From Knoxdaviesia capensis (Eukaryota > Ascomycota > Sordariomycetes > Microascales > Gondwanamycetaceae): a stretch of 64,000 nucleotides of DNA. Shown in pieces: positions 1 through 12,100 of the stretch (position 1 is the stretch's first letter; the number at the start of each line of letters is the position of its first letter). The stretch spans positions 68,883 through 132,882 of the forward strand of contig LNGK01000003.1 in assembly GCA_001510575.1 (NCBI GenBank), written 5' to 3'. The position numbers and the translations under genes are program-made. Below the pieces are notes generated by a model. It saw nothing but the letters and a program-made list of their open reading frames with translations. It had not been told where the DNA came from and did no database searches.

Positions 1-2006
1 GGGCCGCATGAGCAAGAACAGCATGACCGCCTCGTCGTCGTCCACAGTATCCACCGTCGCGCCTTTGCCGCCCAGCCGGCGGCGGCCCACACACAGGGAA
101 TCCGCCACGCGGTCGCCGAACCACCGCTCGACCACCGCGTAGATCTCCGCCGACCCGAAGCGCACGCCGCTGGGGTTGAGCACGCCGTCGGCGCGGCCCA
201 GGAACGCAATGTTGCCGGTGACCGGGTGGATCGCGCAGAAGTCGCCGTGCGCCCACACGTTGGCGAAGCGCGCAAAGTACGCCGCGTGGTACTTGGTGCC
301 CGGGGCGGCCACGGCGCCGGGCGTGCGTGGGCCGCCCCACAGGAAGCACGGGATGTTGGGGAATGCGGCGGGTGCGACGAGCTCGCCGGCGCTGCCGATG
401 GGCAGGGCTTGGCCCAGGCCGTCGGGGAGGGTTGAGTCGTAGATGGCGATCTCGACGCCGAGGCACGGGCCCTGTGTGCCGCCGACGTAGACCGGCTCCA
501 GTGGGTTTCCCAAGCCGAAACATCCGGCCTGTTTGACTGGCGTCAGTGTTGTCACTTCACGGTTGGGAGGCGGCGGCAGCTTACAATATCCGTTCCTCCG
601 GAGATGTTGGCCAAGTGCACCTGCTTCGGAAACCCTTCGTCGTAGAACCACTCAAACAGCTCATCCGACAGCACCATGCCGGTGCAAGTAACGACCTCGA
701 GGGCCGACAAATCCACCACATCACGCGGCTTGACCCCACTCCGCTTCAACTCGCCCAACCACCGCGGGCTCACACCGAGCTTCTTGACGCCCTGCTCAGC
801 CGCCACGCGCACCAGCACGGCCGGGTCGGGCCAGAACGGCGAGCCGTCGTACAGCACGGCGCGCGCCCCGAGCAGCATCTGCGCGACGCCGGCCAGGTAC
901 ATGATCCAGCCGGTGGTGGTGTACTGCAGGCCGACCGAGTCGGGCCCGCGCCACTCGTGCAGCGCGATCTCCTTGGCCATGTTGACGGCCACGCCGCCGA
1001 CCGTGTGCACGATGGCCTTGGGGATGCCGGTGGTGCCGGACGAGTACGAGATCAGGAACGGCGCGTGGAAGGGGACCTGGGCAAACGGCGGCCAGGCGCC
1101 GCGGTCTGCCGCGCGGGGCCGCGGCGTGGTGCTGAGGAACTGCGCCAGCGTCTCCGTGCGCGGGATCTGGCTGATGTCCGCTGCGGCCGCGAACCGCGGC
1201 ACCGCCACCACGGCGACGAAGTCGCGGCACTGGGCGTGCATCTGCGCCGCCACCGCGCTCATCTTGTCGCGCAGATCAACGGTCTTGCCGTTGTACACGG
1301 CGGCGTCGTCGAAGAAGATGAACTTCGGATCAACCTGCACCGTGCGCTGCAGGATGCCGTCGACGCCCATATCGGTGGACGAGCTGCTGAACACGCCACC
1401 GAGCCAGGTCACACCCAGGAACACCACCAGCGCGCTTACGTCGTTCGCCGCCACCACCACCACGCGGTCGCCCTCGCCAACCCCGCGCGCCGCCAGCGCC
1501 GCCGCCATCTGCGCGGCCCGCTCGCGCAGCTCCGCCCACGTCACGTGGCGCACGTCGACGTTGCCCTCGCGCACCTCGGTGGCCGCCACGCCGCCGTCGG
1601 GCTTCGCAGCCGACCCGGCACGTGCCATCAGCACGTTCTCGGCCCAGTTCAGCCTGATGCCCGGGAACCAGCGCGGCACCGCCGAGATCGGCTGGCTCTC
1701 GTCGATCGGCACATCGCAGCTCCCCGTGTGCAGAATGCCCAGGAACGAGAACAGCTGTGCGTAGAACTGGGCGCGGTGGCGGATGGAGTATGTGTACAGT
1801 TCCCGGAACGTCTGGTCCGGCCGGGGTCAGAACGAGAGTTGTAGACCGTAACCCTCACCAATGAAGTATTCCGGCAGATGAAGTGAACTCACCTTCAACT
1901 CCAGCCCGTGCCGGAGGTTAATCTCCCGCATAAGCCGCGCCATACCGGTGTTCTGCGGATCTGGGTGCTCCCAGAGCTTGCGCGGCACAGCAGCCGAGAT
2001 CTCCAT
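1..2006 (-). CDS. AACS: Acetoacetyl-CoA synthetase (acetoacetate-CoA ligase), 3' end truncated by window edge
   Basis: Activates acetoacetate to acetoacetyl-CoA with ATP in the cytosol, feeding ketone-body carbon into sterol and lipid synthesis. It belongs to the ANL adenylate-forming superfamily. Exons read on the minus strand are 2006-1893, 1811-585 and 528-1; the introns are 1812-1892 (81 bp, donor GTGAGT) and 529-584 (56 bp, donor GTAAGC). All junctions are phase 0 and give 623 residues so far; the family usually has about 680-700, so perhaps 60-80 C-terminal residues are missing. The N-terminus has the family opening LWEHPDPQNT, then GLELK-TFRELYTYS across intron 1. The ATP-binding P-loop SYSSGTTGIPK lies near residue 294, followed by GGTDIAGCFGLGNPL across intron 2 and YFARFANVWAHGD / GRADGVLNPSGVRFGSAEIY in exon 3. 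The start ATG at 2006 is the first methionine before the conserved region; the frame stays open further upstream, so a longer N-terminus is possible. Identity is secure. Confidence 0.93.
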
Positions 2007-3111
2007 CTTTGGTATTGAAAGTCCCGCGGCAAAAGTCCAATAAATCCGGGGGAAGTACACCTTCACTACCAACGCAAATCGTGTATATCTCGGCGAGAAG
2101 AAGAGGGGAAGTGCAAACGATCGCGAAAAGTCGGCACGAGTATGTGAAATCAACGGTAGAAACGAAACCTGTATTTTCCTCTCTCCCCAGCAATGTCTCA
2201 CCGAAAAAAGCAAACAAACGTAGGCCAAACCTAGAAATCCAAGTCAGAAGACCGGAACCCCGATTTTCACGGCTGTCCCTTGTTCACTGCATGCATCATG
2301 CAGCAAGCCACGGCAAAAATAAAATAAAATAAAAATCAAAAAAGAGAGAGCCACCAAACCTGCAGCTACTGTGCTTAGCCGGGCTTGAGTCCAGCCAATT
2401 GCGCTTCTCTGTCGGCTTTCCGAAGGATGCAGCACAGTGTTACCGGGAGCAAGCAAACAAGTGGCTGTGGGTTTTGGTAAATGCCGAAGGAATAAGTAAG
2501 GAGAATTGTCGAGATAGCTTCATCCATGGAAATTGACAGTGCTGGTGTATAAGACACACGGAAAGAGCCGCCCACCTGACCAAAACAGCAGCACCGATTC
2601 GCCTCGCTTCCGAAATATCCTCTCTATGTGCATATCCTCGCTTAGTACATATCCCGGCTACTCGAATATCATTTCACTCCCAGCCTCACACCGGCTTCAT
2701 CTTCGACACATCACCCATACACGTAGTATAACTTGATACGAATACCATGTTCATACAACGTTAAAACTGACAAACATGAAAGAGCACAGGCAAATAAAAT
2801 ATAAACGGCAATGGCAAACCCTCACACCGAAAATGCCCACTCCCATGGAGCCAGAAGCTCTCGATAGAAAATACAGAAGTGCCCGCCATACAAGAAACAA
2901 GACCGTAAGAGATTCCAGAACAGAAGAACGCAGAAAAAAAAGACAAGACAGAAACGAAAAAAGCAACAATTCCCGAGCTTCAAAACCTCGATAAACTCCT
3001 CCCATCCTGGTAGCAGAAAATAAACTGAAAAGCCCATTTTAAGGGGAAGAAAAAAGAAACCGCAGCCACATCCCCCACCGCCTCCCCCCAAATCCCCTCT
3101 CGACTCTCCGC
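2007..3111. other. Intergenic: AACS upstream region / tra1 downstream region
   Basis: About 1.1 kb between the AACS start and the tra1 stop, both genes being on the minus strand. It must hold the AACS promoter and the tra1 3' UTR and poly(A) signal. It is more AT-rich than the coding DNA, with A-rich runs near 2310-2345 and 2930-2970. Small reading frames here have no recognisable protein character. I see no RNA gene or repeat. Confidence 0.6.
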
Positions 3112-6100
3112 TCACAGATACGGCATCCACAGCGCATCGCATGACGCCAGATTGACCGGGTTCACAGCCTTCGCAATGAGGTCGATAACCGACTGCGACG
3201 CGGGCAGGTTGCCGACCGCCGGACACGCGAGCGCCGCCGCCCGCTTGACGATGCTGTCGCTGTTGACCTGCACGGTCTCGCGCAGCTGCGCCTCGGTCAG
3301 CGGCGTCTGGCGGTGGCCCGACGAGAACCAGAACATCATCTCGTCGCGCACAAACAGCGTCAGCGCGTGCTCCAGCTCCAGCTCCGGCTCCGTCAGGCTG
3401 CGCGCAATCGCCAGCATCGACGCCGCGAAGATGCCCTCTGTCGCCAGCGGGCCCATCAGCGTCTGCAGGTTCGGCGTCAGCCGGAACGGGATCGGCTCGA
3501 CGCTGTGGAAGAACGGCTTCGTCGGGCTCAGATACGAAATAAGCTCCGATGCCCAGATGTTGCCCGTCGACCGCGAAATGTTCATCTTGGTCGGGTGCCG
3601 GTGGTGCATGAACAGCACGTACGTCATAAATGACACCGTCGCCATCTGGTACGAGAACTGCCGCCGGAAGAGCCAGAACTGCTCAAAGTCCGCGTAGATC
3701 TGCGTGAAGTAGTCCACCGCCACCGTCTGCGGCACCCACCGGGCCTGGACCGCATTGAACACCTCCAGCCGCGCCGTCGAGATCTGCTCATTCTGGCCGG
3801 CTGTCGTCTGGCCCGGTTTGATTCCCTTGCTATCCAGGAGGGCCTGCAGCTTCTCGATCATGAAGAGCACCGGCTCGTCCTTGGCGATGCTGTTGCGCTG
3901 GCAGTAGCTCTCGTACACGCTCTGTAGCGACACGTACGTGACGTCCTCCTGCAGTAATCTGATATGCGGGGCCAGAGGAACCATCCACGGCAGTGTAAAC
4001 TGCAGATCGCGCCGCCGGCTTTCCTTCTTGCTCCGCAGCGTCTCGTTGAGGCTGCGGAAGAGCTGCACAATCTTCTCCTCCCGACGACAGTGGCGCTGCG
4101 CTGGGTGCTGCACAGCCCACGAATGCACACTGGCATCGTGGCCGCGGATGCGGATACGCCGGTACGACCATCCGATGCCGCGCACCAGGTCGACATTCGG
4201 CAGGAATCGCTGGATCCGGATGAAGTCCTGGTTCTTATCCCGGTGCTGCAAGTACTGTCCAGGCATTTCCACATCATCGAGTCGTTGGTAGCTAAACTCA
4301 CTCAGATGCGGCGAGAACGTCTCCAGCGCCACATGCGACTGCCGCATGTCAAGCTTTTCCTCAAACTTGCTCCGCCACACCCGCAGTTTCTGGATGTACT
4401 CGTACATCGTCGGCTTCACACGCACAAAGTCTGCCTCGAACGAAGCCTTGATATGAGTAGGCAGGATCGTGTCGGCAAACCGCGTGATATTCTGCTCCGT
4501 GGCCGGAGGCAACTTGACGTCCTTGGCGAAAGAATGTGGCATTCTACTCACATACGCCAGTCCATCGTTCAGAAGCGCCACAATCAGTCGGTAAGCATCT
4601 TCATCAGGCGGACACTTAAACTGCTTCTGAATTTGGTCGACCATGGTCTCCATTGACAGCGCCAGCAGAGGGAATGCCGTCTTGAGCGACGACTGGAGCT
4701 CGTCGATGAGTTCAATGAGCGGCCGGCGCTGTCCGGGAGTCATAGCCACCGGCGGTGGCAGGCCATTGGCTGAAGCAGCGGCTGCTGCCGCTGCCGCCGC
4801 CGCCGCCGGGTTGGCATGGGAGTTTTGGCCCGAGACCGCTAGTGCCGGGTTCGGGGCTGCCGGAGCACCCGGCTTGGCACCGGCACCGCCGTTGGCAGAA
4901 CTGGAAGAAGCGCCTTCGGTTGCACCATCAGTAGATGCCGCTCCTATAGAAGAGAGAAAGAAAGAGAGGGTTCTGTTAGTATAACTCTTCCGGTCGTACC
5001 ATGCATATACACCAGCATTATGTGTTCAGCGACTTACCATTAGAGGCAGCAGACTGTGCGCGTTGGCGAGCTCTGATCTTCTCCTGCGTCTCGGCCTGCT
5101 TTCTCGAGTTCATGATATCCTCGCGCGTGGTGCGCAGGTGGAAGTGCAGTGCCTGCGGGTACGTCTTGGCAATCTTGAGCAGGATCGGCTGGAGCCGCGG
5201 CGCCTCCTTTTGCGAGAGACTGCCCAGCAGCTGCGGGATGAACGTGATCCAGTACCACACCGCAATCTCGCCGCGGTAGTCGTCAATGCCGGCTGCAATC
5301 GACCCCTTAGCGTCGTCGAGGCTCAGCAGCCACAGGATGCGCGCGATCAGCTTGCGGCTCTTCGCGTTCTTGTAGCTGCCGGCGGCCTGCAGGTACGACA
5401 CCAGCGCCAGCCGCGCCGCGTTCATATCGGTCGGGTCCTCCTTGAAGCGCATGTCATAGAACCGGCCCCACTCGGCCCACGCCTTGGCCGCCGTGATGTC
5501 GAACCACAGCGCCGTGCCGTACGCCACATCGGCCTCCTCCTTCTCGCCCAGCTTCTCCTGGAACATGCCCTTCAGTGTGTAGAACTCAGCCTTCTGCGGC
5601 GAGGTGAAGTAGTTGAGGTTGGTGTTGTTGATCACTTCCAGCCCGGCCCGAAGCTCCTCCGGGTTCTCGTAATGGCACTTGGCCTGCTCCCGCAGCTTCA
5701 GGAACGCCTCCTGGATCTCGATGTTGGGAAGCGTGTAGATTCGGCTGAGCTGGTTGATACACACCTCGCTGAGTCCATGCTTCCGCGCCACATGGGCAAA
5801 TCGGTTGATGATCCACGCCGTCTCATGATATCCACGGTACGCATACGACGCATTGCTGGTGTTGGACGTGTTCTGAGGGGCCAGCTGAAGATACGTCTGG
5901 TTGATCAACACAAAAATGTGCTGTCTCCAAGTCACCAGATCCTGCCACGCCTGTATGTCGTCCCAGACATTGGGCAGACGATCACGCCAAGCACTAAGCA
6001 GCAACTTAAGCTCGCCCGACTTGACATCGAGGTTGGCGCTGGTGGTCACCGCCAGGCTCTGGCAGATGACATTGGCATCGTGCAGTTCAACCAAGTGCTG

Positions 6101-9100
6101 GAAGTTCTGCAGCAGCTGCACGTGTGCGTTCGAGAACCGAGCCGGCAGCTGATGCCACTTACGGATCGAGAGCTGGATGGCTTCGTCACACACACGCGAC
6201 AGCTCGGGCTGCGTCTCTTGGTGATTGTGCACCTTCAGCAGCGACAGGAACGCCTGGAAGTACAGTCGTCTCGGCGTCGGCGCATCCATCACGCCCTTGA
6301 TGATATTATCCAAGGCCTCGCGATGGTCGGCCGCCTGCCACATGTCGGCGTTTCGCCAGGCGCATTCGAGCAAGAGATCTTGGAAATTTTCATGCTTGGC
6401 GAACTCTTGCAAAATGTCCCATTGTTGGAGCTTTTGCGCACACCGCACCCACTGATCCTCCCATAGCATGTACTCGGCCTGCGAGAACGGAATGACTCCC
6501 GTGCGCGCCTTGACTTGGGCCGCCTCGTACATGCGTTGCGCCTTGTCCCACATGCCGCCTTGCTCGTACGAGAGCGCCGCGTTAGTCTCGACAAACTGGC
6601 ACCGCCGTCTCCATGTTCCGTAGAACATGTCCTCCTCCTGCAACTGTGAGTACAGATCAATCATCGCATCCTGGGTACTTTCGCGCACCGTGGCCGACGA
6701 TTCCATGTCGGGGTGGACCGAAAGCTGTTCGAGTTGTCGGAGAGCTGGGAACCACGCATCGTAGGTCTTAGCCACATACTTCAATACATGCGGTGGGATG
6801 CGGATCTCCGGGAACGTCTTGGCGATACCCTCAACTAGAGACTGCACCACGTTCGGGCGCTTGTCCATCTGTCGTGCATGGTATTCCCGGGTAAGGAGGA
6901 CCACCACGCCCTTTTGCAGCTCGGGCTGGTCGTCGCGAGGAATAGCGGACCAGAACATCGGGAACAGCGCAACCCACAGAGTGTGGGCAAGTTTGACGTC
7001 GGTGTGCTGGAGTTGCACCAGCGGCTCGATCAGATCGCGGATCTTTACATCGCCGACGTCGGACAAGAACGTGCGTTCCGACGCCAGCAGCTGGTCGAAA
7101 GAGCCAGCCGGGATTGACGAGGTGACATCGGCTCCGTTGGCAGCTCCGGCCACGGCCGGGGGGTCGCGGATATCGCTAGCATTTGACGCCAGCATGTATG
7201 ACAGCGGAATGGTGCGGAAATCTTCGCTGTGCAGTTGGATCGTCGAGTTCATCTCCACTGACGACAGGAGCAGATGCGATGCCTGGGCCAACCAGAACGA
7301 ATCGGCCAGGTTATCCCAGTTCTGGCCGGCAATGACGTAGGCAAGCCGCTGAGAGGCGGTCTTGGACAGGCTGCGGTCAAACACGGCCATGAACCGGTTG
7401 CGCATCTCCACATCCTGCGCCCGGGTTCCGATCAGGAACGCGTGTTCCATCCGGACTGTCAGCTCGGTCCGCGCAATGCGGGGGTCTTCGTAGATTCGCA
7501 GCACCAGTTCCAGGAACTTGCTAAGCATAGGCGAGGAGGTGTCCGCGCGGCCTTCGAAGCACAGCATCTTCTGCAGCACTGCCGTCTTCTCCTTGAGTGT
7601 TGGCCATGTGCCCTCCTGTCTAAACACCCAGCGCTCCACCATGGCGAGAATCTCCTCACACAGAGGCACATGCATCGACTTCTCCACCAGCGTCGCCAAC
7701 ACGCTCAGGAACGGACGTCGGTTGTCGCCAAGAATGTCCATCCGGAGCGCCACAACCTTGATGGCTTTGATCATGAGATTCGTCTGGAGCTTCAAGTCGT
7801 ACTCTGACATCTCTTCCGATGAGGCAGGGGGCTGCACCGGTGGTTCTGTGTTGGCACGGCCGGTAACCGCAGCCTGCGCAGCCGCCTTCGCCGTGTAATG
7901 CTGCACATGGTCCTTCGCCAGGCGGCTCTGCAAAGCCTTCATCAGCGCTGGGATGTGGGAGTCGACCACACCAGCCTTACGCTGGCCGATGGCCCACAAA
8001 AGATTAACGCCGGCAGTGTAGTGGCCAGCAGCCATGGTCTCGGAAGCGATCGACGACAGAGCAGCAATCGTCTCGGACGTCTGCACTTCCTGTTCGCCAT
8101 CGGGATCCATTTCGTCCATCATAACGACATCTTCCGGCACCGACTGCAGAATCCGCGCCGAGATCGACGACAGCTCACGGCCCTCGTCAACGGTTTCCTT
8201 GTCGCTCAGATGCAGGCAATCCTGAATCTCGGGGTTCTCCGATCTGAAGCACTTATCAAGAGACCGGAGAATGGAGCCAATGTTGCGCTGGATCCATTCA
8301 TCACCCTTGAAATGGAGAATCACTCTATTGGCTTGGAGATAGTTGATGATTGGCGTGACAATCTTCTTCTTCGTGTCCGACTTCATCTCCTTCTCATCAG
8401 CCTCCGCCGAGAGAACAGCCGCCCACTTCTCCGAGTTCAGCACATCGTCTTGGGCCATGAACGGCTGGAACAGGTCAACCTCCAGGTCTCCCCAAATATG
8501 CGGCTGCAGCAGGTTGTACAACAGACTGATGGCTTTGCGACACATCTGCGTCGACGTCGACGGCACCAAGAGGGCGGACGCCAACAAGTTGGATCCACCG
8601 TGCGCATCGTCAGGCTTGTAGGACGGCAGTGGGAACCGCTCCGGAAGCTGGGTGATGAAATCCACCAGGTGGCGGACCATCTTCAGTCTCGAGGCCGCGG
8701 GAATCAAGTACTCCGGTCTTTCGGCCGGGGCTGGCACGGGAGTGCGGGTGGTCGGGGGTGAGCTGGTCGGATTGTCTCCAGCTGCAGCACCGCCGCCTCC
8801 GCCTGCCTCGATCCGCCGCTTCGTGGCATTGGGCGACTCTGAGATATCCCGAGTCTCGCCCGCCGGCTTGCCCTCGACGCGGCGTTTCTCCCATTCCCAG
8901 ATGAGCCACATCAGGTTGAGACCGAGTCTCTTGCTATCATTGGAAGAGTTGGGCGGCGCAATCTTGTGCAGCATGGAGATGATGAGAGTGGCGTACTTAT
9001 CGCGACCTTCGTAGAACAGCGTCGGGTGCTTGACCAGGAAGTTGAAGATGCTTCCCATGTGTTGAGTGTTCTGGGACTCTTCCGAGAGCACGCGGCGCAG

Positions 9101-12100
9101 TGCCAGCACCCAAGGGGCGTTGCGGTCGTGCGGGTTGCCGCCACAGCGTTTCGGTAGTACCGGAGCGACTATCTCCAGCGCCTGAGACACCAGAATACGG
9201 CCTTCATTCTGGGTAAGCCGAAGCAGCGACATGTAGATCTGGTTGCAGATTTTCGCAGGAGTCTCGTACAGGGCGATAAAGTAGCCGATAACGACGTACG
9301 CCGAGTTCTTGATAATCATATCCTCGAGGCGGATGAACGACCAGCCAAACTTGATGATGTCCTTTCTAGAATCTTGCAGCGGTGTATGGTAGTATTTGAT
9401 CAGCATCGCCGACAGTTGCAGCACCTCGAAGCGTGTGTGGTCGATACCAGGCATGTTGCCGTCATCAGCGCTGGTGTCCTGGTGGTATTTCCAGATTTTG
9501 GTGTTAACAGCCTCCAGAACCGCTCGGTCAATCAGCTTGGACGACGTCATGGTCGGGAGCTTGAGCGTGTCGGAGCCACCTCCTTCGCTATTCCACGTGC
9601 GCATGGCATCCATAGCAATGATGGGATTCACCACGTAATGCAGCAAGAACCACTTTGTCCGCTGCGACACAGACTTGGTGCTGTACATGTCCAGACACTT
9701 CAGCACCACGTGCTTCTGGAACTCGGCCGACGAGTTCGAAATGACCTTCTCGTACAAGAACGTGAAGAGCAACTGCGTCGGCCGCAAATCCTTGTTAGAG
9801 ATGCCGTCGACGACGTTGAAAAGCCATTCAAACTGGTTGGGGCTCTTGTCGAGAGACTTGACCAGCATCGCCATGATCTGCACAGTGGCCTGGTGAGCCG
9901 CGAGCCGGAGGTTGGCAGGCAGCATAGTGGGCCGCTGCTGTTGCTGAGGCTTGTCCTGCTCGCGGATCTCGATCTGGATGGCGCGGCTGGCCGACTTGAG
10001 CCACGTGAAAACGTCCGGCTTGGCAAGCCAGGTGGCCTGGGCAGGGAACTGACTGAGAGAGTCAAGGATGTTGATAACATTGACCATGACAGCAAACTTG
10101 TTCTCCCGGTTTTGGCCCATGCTCTCGTTGCACTTGACAAGGAGCACATCCAGTGCCCCAGAGGCAGCTTCCCGCAGAGGCTCACTAGACGGATCCAACA
10201 GCGCCTGCGAAATCAGCCGGCCGTACTTCAGATTGTCGATCTTGTTCAAGTACATCGCCCAGATATCCTTAGCATAGCGGTTCAAGTACTTGTAGATCGG
10301 CTCGCGGAACGGGCTTGTCGACGTCCGCCGAAGCTGCTTCTCCAAGTCAAAAAAGATATCCAGCAGAGCCTCCTTGAACTTCTCTGCTTCGGGCGGCAGG
10401 AGGTGGAAAATATTGAACAGATGCGCAATGATCTTGATGGTCGGGTGCGCTTCAAACAACGTGAATGAAGCTTGGTGCAGGAACGCTGCATCCGCCAGGG
10501 TCTGGACGTGGGCCAGTAGCCTGATGCCGATTTCAACCTTAAAATAGCTCGTCAAAAGGCGGAGCAGTCGTGCCAGGTTTTCAAGACACTCAACAGTCAG
10601 TTTCTTCGCGTCATGAAGGTTTGCAAGGACAGGTCGAAGGCCCGTTTGTAGTAGGTCCTTGGGCAACTTCGCCGTCGGTGAAAGCACGCCCTTAAGAGCC
10701 TCGTATCCCGCGTCAATGATGGGCTTCGCATCCGATTGCAAGCACCCGAAAAATACCGTCACAATCTTGTTACGAGTCGGGTTGTTCGGGCCCTTGGAAA
10801 ACTCTTCAAAGCTCATGGCACAGCTAAGAAGGCGGATGCAGGCAACTCTGAGGTTCATGATATGCTCATGTGTCCTAAACTCGAGAGGCTTGCTAGCCAG
10901 GGACTCGTCACGGGCATCCGCAAGCGCAAGCGACTCCATTAGCAGCCGCATCAGCGACTCGTCAAACTTGACCCAGTCACGGTTAAGCTGCATGTGATAC
11001 GTCACGGCATCGATAAAGCCGATCTGTATGGCAAACGGCAGAGCGCGGAGGGGCTTCGAGTACAGCGACTGGAGGAACCGATCCCGATTAGGTTCGATCA
11101 GCTCCCAGACCGTGGTCTGGCCAGCCTCGGCAATAAGTTCCAGGGACTCGCGCGCAGTCTTCCGAACATGAGGGTTCATATGCGACAGGTCGGCGTAAAG
11201 AAGCGCGCAGATCTGGGGAAGGCGGGATGTGCGTGCCGGGGGCCTCGGTTGCGCAGGCGCCGGCTGCTGCGGGGTGGGAGGGAGCTGCTGAATGAGGTCC
11301 TCGCGAGTGATGTTCTTGGTGATCCGGCGCAGAAGGATATCGAGTGTGACCTGGGCCGACCGACGTGTCTTCTCCGGAAGATCCAGAGGCATGTCCTTGA
11401 CCACGTACATCAAGGCGCGGATGAAATCAATCTGTTTAGACTGAACCCAAGCATCGCCCAGATTGAGGTCTGTCAGTAGGTACTTGATACCCAGCGTTCC
11501 GCCAGTCTTGGTAAACCACTCTTCTTCGTAGCAGCTATGGCAGAACACCGAGCTGAGATAGGTGAAGAAAGGGAGCATGCCAATGTTACGGTCAGAGCCC
11601 ATCACAATAGCTGCCGACTGGTAGATCTCCTGAATGGCGACCTGCGCCGCATCTCGGACCTCGGCAACATCCGACGAGAATGAGTCCAGGATGGCGTCAG
11701 CCAAAATCCGAGGGTCAACACTGAGATCTCCCTCGCCGGCCTTAGGGTCAAAAGCATTAGATCTGCGACGAATGTCGACGAGGGCGCGTCCAAATTCCAC
11801 GAGAGTGAAATGACGGCAGATGCCGACCATGAAGGCCCGGGCCTCATCCTTGAACTCTTCGATCGACTCGGCATACATGATGGCCATGAGCAGACGCTTC
11901 AGGATATCCTCTTGCTCGTCGCGCTTGTTGATGGAGCGATCACGCGCCGAGATGTTGTAGGGGGTGAAGTCAATGTTGTCGCCCTGGGTGACAAGATCAT
12001 GGGCCTGAAGACGAAGAATCCGCGCGGCATCTTCGGGAATGGAATCGACACCGATGCGCAGCTTGATCTGGGACTTGACAAAGTGAAGAGCCTGCTGCTT

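Noticed and set aside
546..1844. Long + strand reading frame opposite the acetoacetyl-CoA synthetase gene
   Set aside because: It is an antisense shadow of a GC-rich coding exon, His/Arg-rich with no family resemblance.
3112..4749. tra1 kinase-domain exon as a separate gene starting MAMTPGQ
   Set aside because: A clean 94-bp phase-1 intron joins it to the upstream exon, and Tra1 proteins carry this domain at their C-terminus.
5063..6466. 467-codon + strand frame, and similar ones at 9374-10468 and elsewhere inside tra1
   Set aside because: They are opposite-strand shadows of the continuous Tra1 coding exon.
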